Shown one piece after another: positions 5,789 to 13,564 of a DNA stretch of 16,274 bases. Location of the stretch: positions 1 to 16,274 of the forward strand of contig SVMP01000030.1 in assembly GCA_015067385.1 (NCBI GenBank), in the 5' to 3' direction. The stretch is from Oscillospiraceae bacterium. Its GTDB lineage: Bacteria > Bacillota > Clostridia > Oscillospirales > UBA644. Under the pieces are notes generated by a model, which saw only the letters and a list, made by a program, of their open reading frames with translations, was not told the DNA's origin and searched no databases. Numbering within the stretch: position 1 is the first letter of the stretch; each line of letters starts with the position of its first letter. A program made the translations under genes and the position numbers.

Positions 5789-7989
5789 CGGTTTTTCAGC
5801 TTCTTCACGTAAAAATCACAAATCTCGGCTGCCGTTTCAGCATCCGCCGCCTCTGCAAAAATGCGTAATGTCTCCGTATTTTTACGCGGAACGATAAGCA
5901 CGGACCCAACGCCGTTCCGAATACGTATACCCTCGGAAAACTCGCAACCCTTTTCCGCAGACAGTTCATGCATTACCGCCGCACGGCTGCCCGAAACATG
6001 AACATCACGTTTTCTCGAAGCAAATTTGGGAAGCATTGAAACGATATCCGCAAACGTACAGTTATTATCGGACATATATCTGAGAATTGCCGCCGCAGTA
6101 AGACACGGATCGCAAAGCGCATAAAGAGAGCTTCGGTCGTTGTCGTCAAGAGTCGTTCGGACAACATCAAAGCCATGCTTCATACCCGTTTCATCGACAG
6201 ACAGCGGATACTCAAACGGCACACACACCTTTCCGGATATCTTACCCAAACAGAACGCCGCAACACATCTGACGGTATCCTCGGAATATGCTTCGTGAAA
6301 ATTATTCTGAAATATGAGACCGTTACTGCGAACGTGTAAATATTCAGACGGTTCTTCCGATCTTCCTATCGCATCCGAAAAATATTTCAACCCAAACACA
6401 GAGCAGGATGTTTTTATACCTCGGAGAAGATCCTTTATTTTTTTGACATAGATCTCCACATGTCCGTTTATCTTCCTGAAGCTGCCCTGCCCCTTACCTT
6501 CATGTCCGAACGGAGAAGAAAGAGCCTGCGTTATTTTCCGTTCGATCTCATGGCGGACGTACAGACCGTCGTGTTCAAGAAAAAGAACCGAGATATTTTC
6601 ACCGTCCGATTGAATATAAACACCGCCGCCGAACCCGAAATGTCTGACTGTATACCTGAACACATTCAGATCACATTCGCCGCAGTCAAAAACATCGGCA
6701 CCACCGTATACAGCACCCGAAGAAACAGCAAGAGAGTGAGACAACAGATCGGTCTTATCGGAAGAAAAAGCGACCGCAACACTCTTTTTCATAACAGCGG
6801 ATGCCGCAACACCTGCAGAAAAAAGATCAAAGATACAATCAGATATATTTTTACAGACAAAGCATCCGTCATCACACTCCATGCCGCCCCCATGCTTTTC
6901 CGAACCTAAAAAGGAATTTTCGGGGACATCCGTTCCGTTCCCGACCATCGCACCGGCACCGACAACTGAACGGTCTCCCACCGTACAGCCATGTCCTATA
7001 ACGCTCATCTCCCCTATCGACACGCCCTGACCGATGTTCGCTTCACTGCAAACGATACATCCTCTTACGGAAGAATTTTTGCCGACCGAAACATCCGAAA
7101 GAAGTATTGAGTTCTCAACCGATGCACCGCTTATACTGCAGCCGTCTCCGATAACGGAATACGGTCCGATCAATGCATTTTCAAGAAAAACGTTTTCTCC
7201 GATATAGGACGGCTCTCTGACGGTACAGTTTTCGGGAATAAACACATTTTTTCGTTTCATAATATCAAGAACGCTGTGAACACGGACTTTTCCCGACAGA
7301 ATATCTCTTGAACACCGCATATATGCCGATATATTACCTATATCACACCAATACCCCTGAGCATTATACGCATATATCTTTTCGCCGGATCTCATGATCG
7401 AAGGAAAGATGTCCTTTGAAAAATCGCATGCACCTTGAGGGAAGTAGTCGAAAATGTCTTTCGAAAGGATGTATATTCCCGTATTTACCGTATCCGAATA
7501 TACTTTTGACCACGACGGTTTTTCTACAAAACCCGTAATGGCTCCGTCCGCGGAAGTTACGGCGACCCCGTATTCGAGAGGATCATCGACCCTCGTGAGC
7601 AGAACAGTTGCCTTACAGCCTTTTTCCTTATGGTATGCGACAGCTCGCTTCAGATTAAAATCACATATACAGTCACCGCTGATAACGATGAAATCGTCAT
7701 CGCCGCCGAGAAAAGAACGGCAATTTGCGACAGAACCGGCAGTTCCCAGAGGTTCATGTTCCGTAAAAAAAGAAATATTCATATCGTTTACAGATGACAG
7801 TTCTTCTTTTATCTTTTCGCCGAGATACATAAGTGTCACGCAAACATCTGTGATCCCGTTTGCTTTTAGAAGATCCAGAATGTAAAAAATACAGCTTTTT
7901 CCGACAAGAGGAACAAGCGGCTTTGGGCATTCGCAGGTCAACGGACGTAACCGTGTACCCATTCCGCCTGCCATAATAACGGCTTTCAA
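5785..7989 (-). CDS. Sugar-1-phosphate nucleotidyltransferase with degenerate phosphoglucomutase-like C-terminal half
   Basis: Predicted NDP-sugar pyrophosphorylase (mannose-1-phosphate guanylyl- or glucose-1-phosphate-type), 734 aa. Residues 1-235 are the nucleotidyltransferase domain: MAGGMGTRLRPLT (6-18), CPKPLVPL (21-28), GTAGSV (82-87), SGD (104-106), GFVEKP (153-158), NTGIY (169-173). Residues about 250-365 are left-handed beta-helix repeats (YIGENVF, VIGDGC, VIGHGCTVGD). Residues about 370-734 follow the phosphohexomutase fold, but the catalytic serine loop (TASHNP type) is replaced near 455-466, no DGD metal motif is visible, and the C-terminal phosphate loop (RPSGTEP type) reads PRKNTE, so this half is probably inactive. 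Two TTG starts are possible; TTG at 7987-7989 is preferred because AGGAG lies 9 nt upstream and it gives MKAVIMAGG; the one at 7995 is only 3 nt from it. Likely feeds cell-envelope or polysaccharide synthesis. Confidence 0.87.
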   Translation of the reverse strand: MKAVIMAGGMGTRLRPLTCECPKPLVPLVGKSCIFYILDLLKANGITDVCVTLMYLGEKIKEELSSVNDMNISFFTEHEPLGTAGSVANCRSFLGGDDDFIVISGDCICDFNLKRAVAYHKEKGCKATVLLTRVDDPLEYGVAVTSADGAITGFVEKPSWSKVYSDTVNTGIYILSKDIFDYFPQGACDFSKDIFPSIMRSGEKIYAYNAQGYWCDIGNISAYMRCSRDILSGKVRVHSVLDIMKRKNVFIPENCTVREPSYIGENVFLENALIGPYSVIGDGCSISGASVENSILLSDVSVGKNSSVRGCIVCSEANIGQGVSIGEMSVIGHGCTVGDRSVVGAGAMVGNGTDVPENSFLGSEKHGGGMECDDGCFVCKNISDCIFDLFSAGVAASAVMKKSVAVAFSSDKTDLLSHSLAVSSGAVYGGADVFDCGECDLNVFRYTVRHFGFGGGVYIQSDGENISVLFLEHDGLYVRHEIERKITQALSSPFGHEGKGQGSFRKINGHVEIYVKKIKDLLRGIKTSCSVFGLKYFSDAIGRSEEPSEYLHVRSNGLIFQNNFHEAYSEDTVRCVAAFCLGKISGKVCVPFEYPLSVDETGMKHGFDVVRTTLDDNDRSSLYALCDPCLTAAAILRYMSDNNCTFADIVSMLPKFASRKRDVHVSGSRAAVMHELSAEKGCEFSEGIRIRNGVGSVLIVPRKNTETLRIFAEAADAETAAEICDFYVKKLKNR

Positions 7990-8012
7990 TGGCAAAAACT
8001 CCTAACATAAAT

Positions 8013-8041
8013 ATTTTAGGCTATTATTTCCGTTATTTAAA
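8013..8041 (-). promoter_or_regulatory. Possible promoter of the nucleotidyltransferase gene
   Basis: TTTAAA (8036-8041), 17-bp spacer, TAAAAT (8013-8018); both hexamers are imperfect. It would give a short leader ending at the AGGAG ribosome site. It lies in the 103-bp divergent gap with the enolase gene, for which I could not find a convincing promoter. Confidence 0.4.
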
Positions 8042-8092
8042 CATTTATTCGGGAAAAGATATTTATGAAACATCAAAACAAGGAGATTTTTA

Positions 8093-9328
8093 ATGGATAC
8101 ACGAATATATGACATAAAAGCAAGACAAATCCTCGATTCAAGAGGAAATCCAACCATTGAAACGACCGTTATTCTTAAAAACGGTGCAGCCGGAACAGCC
8201 TCCGTCCCATCGGGCGCATCAACAGGTTCGTTCGAGGCTCATGAGCTTCGTGACGGAGAAAAAGATTTTAACGGCAAGGGTGTTACGGCGGCTGTAAAAA
8301 ATGCCGAAGGTCCTGTTTTAAAAGCATTAAAAGGCGTATGTGCAGACAAACAAAGAACAGTGGACAGGATAATGACAGAGCTTGACGGAACAAACAATAA
8401 ATCAGCATTGGGAGCGAACACGATCCTTTCCGTTTCTCTCGCCTGTGCGAAAGCATCCGCTTTCTCTTACAAAATGCCGCTTTTCAGATATATCGGAGGA
8501 ACATCGGCACACATAATGCCGAAACCGATGATGAATATTTTAAACGGAGGCAAACACGCCCCGAACAAGCTCGACATTCAGGAATTTATGATCGTTCCGA
8601 CTTCGGCAAAAACATTCTCCGACTCCGTAAGGATAGGCGCAGAGGTCTACGCCTCACTCGGAAAGATATTAAAACAAAACGGCTATGATACGGCTATCGG
8701 AGACGAGGGCGGTTTTGCGCCGCAGGCAGACAGTGCGGAGGAAGCGCTCGAGCTGATATGCGAAGCCGTAAAGAACGCAGGCTATCAGCCGAAAAAAGAT
8801 ATATGCATAGCGCTGGATATTGCGGCAGGCGAATGGTTCAACGGTTCGGAATACAAACTGCCGAAAGCAGCTGTTAAAATGACGAGAATACAGCTTCTTG
8901 AATATTATATGAAGCTTGTTTCGGAATATCCGATAATATCGATAGAAGATCCGTTCGGAGAAGACGACTATATCGGTTTTTCAGAGATAACGAAACGGTT
9001 GAGAAATATTCAGATCGTGGGAGACGATCTTTTCGTCACAAACCCCGACAGAATAAGAAAAGGCATAGAATGCGGCTGTGCTACCGCCGTTCTGATAAAG
9101 CCGAACCAGATAGGCACACTTTCCGAAACCATTGATGCGGTCATAACGGCAAAATCGGGAGGGCTTAAAACGATACTTTCTCACAGAAGCGGCGACACGG
9201 AAGACACCGCCGTTGCAGACATCGCCGTTGGCTTAAATTCGGGTCAGATCAAGATCGGCGCACCCGCACGAGGAGAGAGAACGTGTAAATACAACAGACT
9301 GATAAGAATCGAGCAGATGTTAAGATAA
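8093..9328 (+). CDS. eno: Enolase (phosphopyruvate hydratase), divergent
   Basis: Interconverts 2-phosphoglycerate and phosphoenolpyruvate in glycolysis; cytoplasmic, Mg-dependent. The 411-aa protein keeps all key enolase positions: DSRGNPT (15-21), the SGASTG loop (40-45), H155, E164 in QEFMI, E205 in GDEGG, metal ligands D242, E285 and D311, K336 in IKPNQIGT, H364 in SHRSG and K399 in KYN. It differs from the common bacterial form: SHRSGDTED instead of SHRSGETED, KPNQIGT where hydrophobic residues usually follow the Lys, IEDPFGEDD instead of IEDGLAEDD, AAGEWF for AASEFY, and GAPARGERT near the end. It is about 15-20 aa shorter than typical (about 430). AGGAG sits 7 nt before ATG. It stands alone on the plus strand, not with other glycolysis genes, and ends at a strong terminator. 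It may be a second enolase or a lineage-specific one. Confidence 0.94.
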   Translation: MDTRIYDIKARQILDSRGNPTIETTVILKNGAAGTASVPSGASTGSFEAHELRDGEKDFNGKGVTAAVKNAEGPVLKALKGVCADKQRTVDRIMTELDGTNNKSALGANTILSVSLACAKASAFSYKMPLFRYIGGTSAHIMPKPMMNILNGGKHAPNKLDIQEFMIVPTSAKTFSDSVRIGAEVYASLGKILKQNGYDTAIGDEGGFAPQADSAEEALELICEAVKNAGYQPKKDICIALDIAAGEWFNGSEYKLPKAAVKMTRIQLLEYYMKLVSEYPIISIEDPFGEDDYIGFSEITKRLRNIQIVGDDLFVTNPDRIRKGIECGCATAVLIKPNQIGTLSETIDAVITAKSGGLKTILSHRSGDTEDTAVADIAVGLNSGQIKIGAPARGERTCKYNRLIRIEQMLR

Positions 9329-9332
9329 CAGA

Positions 9333-9365
9333 AAAGAATTCAGGAGAAAAAATCCTGAATTCTTT
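9333..9365. terminator. Strong two-way intrinsic terminator
   Basis: Perfect 13-bp stem AAAGAATTCAGGA / TCCTGAATTCTTT with a 7-nt A-rich loop, A-run on the left and T-rich sequence on the right. It starts 4 bp after the enolase stop codon and lies 15 bp from the end of the convergent URO-D-family gene, so it can serve both. Confidence 0.9.
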
Positions 9366-9380
9366 CTTTATCTGATTAAA

Positions 9381-10460
9381 TTAATCTCTTACCGCTTTTT
9401 CAGCCGCATAATCAAGGTAATATTTAATGCCCTCACCGGGAACGTTCCAGGGAATATGGTTGCCGATGCACATCATATAACCGCCCGTCATATGCGCGGT
9501 CTCGACCATGCTGTCAACCATTTTATGAATAAGGGCTTTATCACAGGTCTGCAAAATACGGTTATCGCCTTCGCCCGCAAGGAAGCAGTCCTTATGTTTC
9601 TTTGCGATCGCTTTATAGTTGGTGTACGGTTCGGAAATAATGCCCGAAGCGCCGCAAGCAAAGATATCGTCGGCATACTGATCGACATTGCCGTCAACCA
9701 TAAAAATTACACGTTTGCCTGCCGCTTTGACCATTGACCAGTATTCTTCATAACGGGGGAAAACGTATTTTTTCATCCATTCGGGAGAACAGATCGGGCC
9801 TCTGGAATTTACTATATCGTCGTGACAAATAACAAAATTAACGGGAAGCTCCGAGAAAACCTTAAATACGCGACGATTGATCTCGGCAAATTCGTCCATA
9901 ATGCGTTCAAAGCGATCATCGAGGCACGTTTCGAGGAAAAGCTCCCAACCGAAAGTAAGAAGCGGCCACATAAATGTTGTATTATAAAAGCCAACGGATG
10001 CGGTAGAACCCTCAGGTGCGGGCTTGCCGTAATTTTCGGCACCGTACCAGCTCTTATAGCGGTCTCTTATAACCTCGTAAGAGGAGAAGTCCGAGGCTTC
10101 AACAACAGACGGCATATCGGAGAAATTTCCGTGAGCAAGAGGAGAAAACGCAAAAACATCATCCTCGTCATGGAACTGTTCACCATGTTCCCATGTTGCG
10201 GTCTGACCGTCGCCCCAACGAACCGTATGGTTTGCAACATTGTCTCCCGTAGGCCTCGGACGGGGATCGTCTGTTCCGGGAATACCGAGACCGAGCTGGG
10301 GATAGAGTTCGGCAAGCTTCTGACGGCAAAGACGGGGGTGTTCGTAATAATCTATACCTGTAAGATATGTTTCCGCATCGGGGTTAGACCAATGCTCCCA
10401 ATGCGGTATCTTTTTGGGTGCCATGCCCATATATGCTTTATATGTATCACTGTATTCCAT
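9381..10460 (-). CDS. Uroporphyrinogen decarboxylase (URO-D) family protein
   Basis: Member of the URO-D/cobalamin-dependent methyltransferase superfamily (TIM barrel), 359 aa. Supporting segments: ICHDDI (211-216), ICSPEWMKKYVFPRYEEY (223-240, the typical SPE-to-VLPxY helix), VIFMVDGNVDQ (251-261, where relatives often read HxDG), GASGIISEP (270-278) and CIGNHIPWNVP (331-341). It is shorter and different at the N-terminus from heme-pathway HemE, and no heme genes are nearby, so porphyrin decarboxylation is unlikely; a methyltransferase-like or other role is possible but the zinc-binding His/Cys set of MtaA/CmuA is not evident. The ATG at 10458-10460 is preferred over the one at 10478 because AGGAG lies between them, 8-9 nt upstream of the former. 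It is monocistronic, with its own promoter and shared terminator. Confidence 0.75.
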   Translation of the reverse strand: MEYSDTYKAYMGMAPKKIPHWEHWSNPDAETYLTGIDYYEHPRLCRQKLAELYPQLGLGIPGTDDPRPRPTGDNVANHTVRWGDGQTATWEHGEQFHDEDDVFAFSPLAHGNFSDMPSVVEASDFSSYEVIRDRYKSWYGAENYGKPAPEGSTASVGFYNTTFMWPLLTFGWELFLETCLDDRFERIMDEFAEINRRVFKVFSELPVNFVICHDDIVNSRGPICSPEWMKKYVFPRYEEYWSMVKAAGKRVIFMVDGNVDQYADDIFACGASGIISEPYTNYKAIAKKHKDCFLAGEGDNRILQTCDKALIHKMVDSMVETAHMTGGYMMCIGNHIPWNVPGEGIKYYLDYAAEKAVRD

Positions 10461-10472
10461 GACATTTTCTCC

Positions 10473-10488
10473 TGTCATATTTTTGACA
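10473..10488. promoter_or_regulatory. Inverted repeat at the URO-D-family start site (possible operator)
   Basis: TGTCA-N6-TGACA covers the predicted transcription start (about 10484) and touches the ribosome site. It could bind a repressor as DNA or form a weak hairpin next to AGGAG in the RNA. Half-sites are only 5 bp, so chance is possible. Confidence 0.3.
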
Positions 10489-10490
10489 AT

Positions 10491-10519
10491 ATTTTACACC
10501 ATAAAACTCAGTTTGTCAA
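10491..10519 (-). promoter_or_regulatory. Sigma-A promoter of the URO-D-family gene
   Basis: TTGACA (-35, 10514-10519), 17-bp spacer, TAAAAT (-10, 10491-10496). It lies just after the stop codon of the acetyltransferase gene on the same strand, so the URO-D-family gene has independent expression. Confidence 0.8.
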
Positions 10520-10525
10520 GCCGAA

Positions 10526-10966
10526 TTATCCGATAAATTTAAATTTCGAGACAAAATTCGTAGCGTTTTTATAGCCGAGCTTGCCATAAAAATTTTCATG
10601 CATTTCATCATTTACGGCATCAAGCTGAACAGTCGAGACGCCGAGCGCACCTACCCTCTTTTCAAGCTCCGCCATGAGCGCCGAGCCGTAACCTTTTCTC
10701 TGATATTCCGACGCTATTACTATCTCCACAAGATTATACGCCGTAAGATCGAAAAAAGTTTCCATACGTCCCATCGCAAAGCCTATGACATTTTCACCGC
10801 TCTCCGCAATAAGGCAATAGGAATCGGGAGAACCGATAACCTGAAAAATACGTCTGTGAACGGTTTCGGGGGTCCATTCATCGCCCGTACTGTTCCAATA
10901 TTCAATATAAAGAGGTATGACTTTCTCGATATCATCCGCAGTCATCTGTCTGTAATCAACGGTCAT
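10526..10966 (-). CDS. GNAT-family N-acetyltransferase
   Basis: Predicted acetyl-CoA-dependent N-acetyltransferase of 146 aa, a normal GNAT length. The acetyl-CoA pyrophosphate loop QRKGYGSAL is at 89-97, after the strand LVEIVIASEY (79-88). The C-terminal part, VQLDAVNDEMHENFYGKLGYK, has the usual beta-strand, helix and FYxKLGYK ending. The N-terminus YRQMTADDIEKVIPLY is also typical. The substrate cannot be deduced. It overlaps the end of the phosphotransferase gene by 11 bp (10956-10966), so it is translationally coupled to it. AAAGGA lies about 11 nt before the ATG. An acetyltransferase paired with a phosphotransferase resembles small-molecule-modifying modules, but both families are broad. 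Confidence 0.85.
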   Translation of the reverse strand: MTVDYRQMTADDIEKVIPLYIEYWNSTGDEWTPETVHRRIFQVIGSPDSYCLIAESGENVIGFAMGRMETFFDLTAYNLVEIVIASEYQRKGYGSALMAELEKRVGALGVSTVQLDAVNDEMHENFYGKLGYKNATNFVSKFKFIG

Positions 10967-11855
10967 TTTTCTCGTTCCTTTCGAGACTGATATACCAGTT
11001 CGGCACGTCTTTCGTCATATTATCATACCATTTAAGAACATCGTTCGCCTGATCTTTCATGGTTACTATCTCTTTTTCACCGAACGGAATTGCCCACGGC
11101 AGCGAACTGAGCGTATTCGAACAGATATAAAGTGCCAAAAGTTTCCAAAAATCCGCAGGGATGTTAAACTCAAAATATCCGTCAACCATGCCGCTTGCAA
11201 AATACGGAGCAGACTGCGCGCACCATACGATGCGGTTGAACTCCTCCCACGGATCGCCGTGATCGTCACGGTCAAAATCGATAATATTAAGAACTCCGTT
11301 TTGATCGATCATCATGTTTCCGATATGATAATCGCCGTGCTGATAAGTCTGCGGACGGTCGATAAGATATTTTCTGTTTTCCGCGATATAATCGATAAAA
11401 GGCTGACCGTTATCGTATTTCAACTCGCATTTTTCATACATTTCTATCTTACGGTCGATCTTTGCATTAAAACGAACATCCCATCTTTCGGCATCGGGCG
11501 GCGCAGGGATAGTATGCATTCGGGCAAGAATACGACCTGCGTCAAGACCGTAGGAATACTGTTTTTCAAAAGAATATCCGTTGATATACTCTTCGGCATC
11601 GGCACCGTCAATAAAGCTCTCGATCGTATAAGCACCGTCATCGCAAAGCCCTATTTCAACAGGCTTCGGCATCGGAATACCAAGAGCATAGACCTCTTTC
11701 ATTTTTTCAAACTGACGTTTTCTTCGCTCATATTTTTCGGCAGGACAGATACGCAAAAGATATTTTGTGCCGTCCGAAACGGTAACACGGTATTTTTTAT
11801 CGCCCGACCAACCTTTTTCGATAGGCTGACGGTGAATTATTGTATCGATCAACAT
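10956..11855 (-). CDS. Aminoglycoside phosphotransferase/choline-kinase-fold phosphotransferase
   Basis: Predicted small-molecule kinase of the APH family (299 aa), transferring a phosphate from ATP to a hydroxyl. The N-lobe has GWSGDKKYRV (15-24, nucleotide-loop region) and TKYLLRIC with the likely ATP-binding Lys/Arg (30-37). The catalytic Brenner-type motif HGDYHIGN is at 173-180 with D175 as the base, and the metal motif IDFD at 192-195. The family includes aminoglycoside kinases, homoserine/choline kinases and macrolide kinases; nothing here identifies an antibiotic substrate. Start ATG at 11855, with AGGGA about 10 nt upstream. It lies 37 bp after the 84-aa gene and overlaps the downstream acetyltransferase gene, forming a three-gene unit. 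Confidence 0.87.
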   Translation of the reverse strand: MLIDTIIHRQPIEKGWSGDKKYRVTVSDGTKYLLRICPAEKYERRKRQFEKMKEVYALGIPMPKPVEIGLCDDGAYTIESFIDGADAEEYINGYSFEKQYSYGLDAGRILARMHTIPAPPDAERWDVRFNAKIDRKIEMYEKCELKYDNGQPFIDYIAENRKYLIDRPQTYQHGDYHIGNMMIDQNGVLNIIDFDRDDHGDPWEEFNRIVWCAQSAPYFASGMVDGYFEFNIPADFWKLLALYICSNTLSSLPWAIPFGEKEIVTMKDQANDVLKWYDNMTKDVPNWYISLERNEKNDR

Positions 11856-11892
11856 GATTATTTCTTCCCTGATTTATTTTTCATAACGATTC

Positions 11893-12147
11893 TCAAAGAG
11901 ATATACTGAATTTTACGGGTTTATCCTCGTGATAAATAACAGTTACGGTCTCGCCGACTGCGGGGCATCTGACACCTGCATTCAGCCATTTGTGTTTAAC
12001 ATACTCCTTACCGTCAACCGTATATTTTATTTTGACGATATGAGGAAATGTCGCACCGTCAAGAGGACCGAACCTTACGGATTTTGTATTAACCTTGAGC
12101 CACCACTGTTTTTTCGCAGACAGAACAGTGCCTTTTGTTTCTTTCAT
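11893..12147 (-). CDS. Small conserved-looking protein, function unknown
   Basis: An 84-aa protein without recognised catalytic motifs. The pattern GTVLSAKKQWWLKV, then HIVKIKYTVDGKEYVKHKW and VGETVTVIYHEDKP, suggests a compact all-beta domain like DUF3592-type extracytoplasmic modules: a strand, a yTVdGkeY hairpin and a VGxxVxVxYxxxxP turn. That likeness is from memory of the pattern, not a search. The ATG at 12147 is chosen because GGGGA lies 9 nt upstream and the domain pattern starts right after; the frame is open to an ATG at 12216 with no ribosome site. No signal peptide or membrane segment is seen from this start. It is the first gene of the unit with the phosphotransferase and acetyltransferase. 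Confidence 0.6.
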   Translation of the reverse strand: MKETKGTVLSAKKQWWLKVNTKSVRFGPLDGATFPHIVKIKYTVDGKEYVKHKWLNAGVRCPAVGETVTVIYHEDKPVKFSISL

Positions 12148-12184
12148 TTCAAAATATCCCCATTCATACCAATGTTTAAATAAT

Positions 12185-12213
12185 ATTATCATAGATTTGT
12201 GTCGTTTATTTAA
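12185..12213 (-). promoter_or_regulatory. Possible promoter of the 84-aa/phosphotransferase/acetyltransferase unit
   Basis: TTAAAT (12208-12213), 17-bp spacer, GATAAT (12185-12190). The -10 is good and the -35 weak. It sits just after the terminator at 12237-12265, where a new transcript would be expected to begin. Confidence 0.35.
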
Positions 12214-12236
12214 CATATATGAAGCACAAGTATCAC

Positions 12237-12265
12237 AAAACCGCCGATAAAAATCTCATCGGCGG
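12237..12265 (-). terminator. Intrinsic terminator of the membrane-anchored protein gene
   Basis: CCGCCGAT / ATCGGCGG (8 bp, GC-rich) with a 9-nt loop; on the minus strand the stem is followed by TTTTG. It lies 11 bp after the stop codon at 12277. Confidence 0.85.
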
Positions 12266-12276
12266 CTCTTCTATTA

Positions 12277-13431
12277 TTATTTAACTTCCGTGCCGCCCCA
12301 TTCGATAACAGTAAAACCGTTTCTTTCGGGCGCATTGAGAACTTGCTCGGGGATCTCAACGTGACTGTCAGAAGCTTTGTATGCCATAAAAACTCGGATA
12401 AGCGTATCGGGTTCGGGGAAGATCTCAAGCTTTGCGGCATCCGTATAAACATCGGTCTGGAACGAAATAATATTGTACGGATTTTCCTGCATCAAAGGAA
12501 GCCAGTAAACTATGAATTCATTCGCTTCACGGCGATTGAGACCGAGCGAAGAAAGAGCATCTTCAAGGAACTTTGCGGTATCTTCGCCTTTTACACAGAA
12601 GCCCTCGGAAAAGCCGTATTTCGCATAAGTTTCGCCTTCCCAATAAAGATAATTATACGTCTGCCCGTCTTTATCCGTAAGCATGCCGTCGGGCGATGCG
12701 GTAACGTGCCAACCGTCATTATACGCAGGGTAAGTGCATGTAAGACCGCCGTCCAATGTTAAATAAACATCAACATCAATCTCTTTTTCGGGGTAAAGAT
12801 AAATAACGGGCTTATAGTAAACACCAGCTTCAGCCTCCCACTCTCCGCCCTCAACAGTCAGAAAATCGACTTCGATGCGCTGAGTCTGACGGTCAAAATA
12901 AGCGTTCTCGTAAGTGCAAACGACCTGATCGCCGACGCACCATTCGTCCGACAGAACGCCGTTGAGTTTGATCTGATAAGGCATCGGGACTGCTGTCCTC
13001 GCAAAGAAGCAATTTGAATAGATCTCGGTTATGATAATATCTCCGAAAAGGCTGTATTCGGGCTGCTCCGCTGTTTCTTTATCGAGCCAAACATCGTTAT
13101 ACTCGGATATTTCGGGCTTTTCGGGGATATCGACCTCTGTATTTTGGGGATCATCCGTATTCTTGATATCAATTTTTGAGGATTCCATCTTCCAGAGTTC
13201 GTCGATCGACTTATTTTTATTTTCACCGAAATAAACGACCGTATTTTCGTATACGGGACCGCCTTCGCCGCCGGGCACATCGTAAAGCCTGTGCCAGTCA
13301 ACGATCTTATATGTCAAAGCGACATATTCCCTCGTACCCCCGTCATCATATGAATCCCCCGGGATCGGAACAAAAAGCACCGCAAGAATTGCAACGACCG
13401 CAATAATGGGAATCAATATTTTTTTATTCAT
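12277..13431 (-). CDS. Membrane-anchored conserved protein, function unknown
   Basis: A 384-aa protein with an N-terminal hydrophobic segment (residues 4-23, ILIPIIAVVAILAVLFVP) after MNKK, so it is probably anchored with its bulk outside the cell; no lipobox cysteine is seen. Three parts can be distinguished: residues 30-82, with TREYVALTYKIVDW; 128-195, a beta-rich stretch ending VGDQVVCTYENAYFD and IEVDFLTVE, like a small OB-type domain; and 203-384, beginning YYKPVIYLYPE, with Trp/Tyr-rich motifs GWHVTASPDG, YLYWEG and FIVYWLPLM. The KPVIYLYP opening is one I associate with a widespread uncharacterised family; no function is known to me. It stands alone between two terminators. Start ATG at 13431 has AAAGGGA about 10 nt upstream. 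It reads like a sensor or wall-associated protein, but that is a guess. Confidence 0.75.
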   Translation of the reverse strand: MNKKILIPIIAVVAILAVLFVPIPGDSYDDGGTREYVALTYKIVDWHRLYDVPGGEGGPVYENTVVYFGENKNKSIDELWKMESSKIDIKNTDDPQNTEVDIPEKPEISEYNDVWLDKETAEQPEYSLFGDIIITEIYSNCFFARTAVPMPYQIKLNGVLSDEWCVGDQVVCTYENAYFDRQTQRIEVDFLTVEGGEWEAEAGVYYKPVIYLYPEKEIDVDVYLTLDGGLTCTYPAYNDGWHVTASPDGMLTDKDGQTYNYLYWEGETYAKYGFSEGFCVKGEDTAKFLEDALSSLGLNRREANEFIVYWLPLMQENPYNIISFQTDVYTDAAKLEIFPEPDTLIRVFMAYKASDSHVEIPEQVLNAPERNGFTVIEWGGTEVK

Positions 13432-13518
13432 AATACAACATCCCTTTCAATTTTATCGATTTACTGTATTAGACCGAACGAAAAGGCAAAAAGTTCCGTA
13501 TTATCTCCGATCTAACAT

Positions 13519-13545
13519 AAAAAGACCGACAGTGATCTGCCGGTC
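13519..13545 (-). terminator. Intrinsic terminator of the cotJ operon
   Basis: On the minus strand GACCGGCAG pairs with CTGTCGGTC (9 bp, one G-U) around ATCA and is followed by TTTTT. It lies 20 bp after the cotJC stop codon. Confidence 0.9.
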
Positions 13546-13564
13546 GGGTACTGATGTTAAATTG

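Noticed and set aside
9822..10574. 250-codon plus-strand frame opposite the URO-D-family gene
   Set aside because: No ribosome site or recognisable motif, and it runs through the URO-D promoter; the minus-strand gene is supported by family motifs.
10956..11855. Calling the phosphotransferase an aminoglycoside-resistance gene
   Set aside because: Only fold-level motifs are visible; the same motifs occur in choline, homoserine and other small-molecule kinases.
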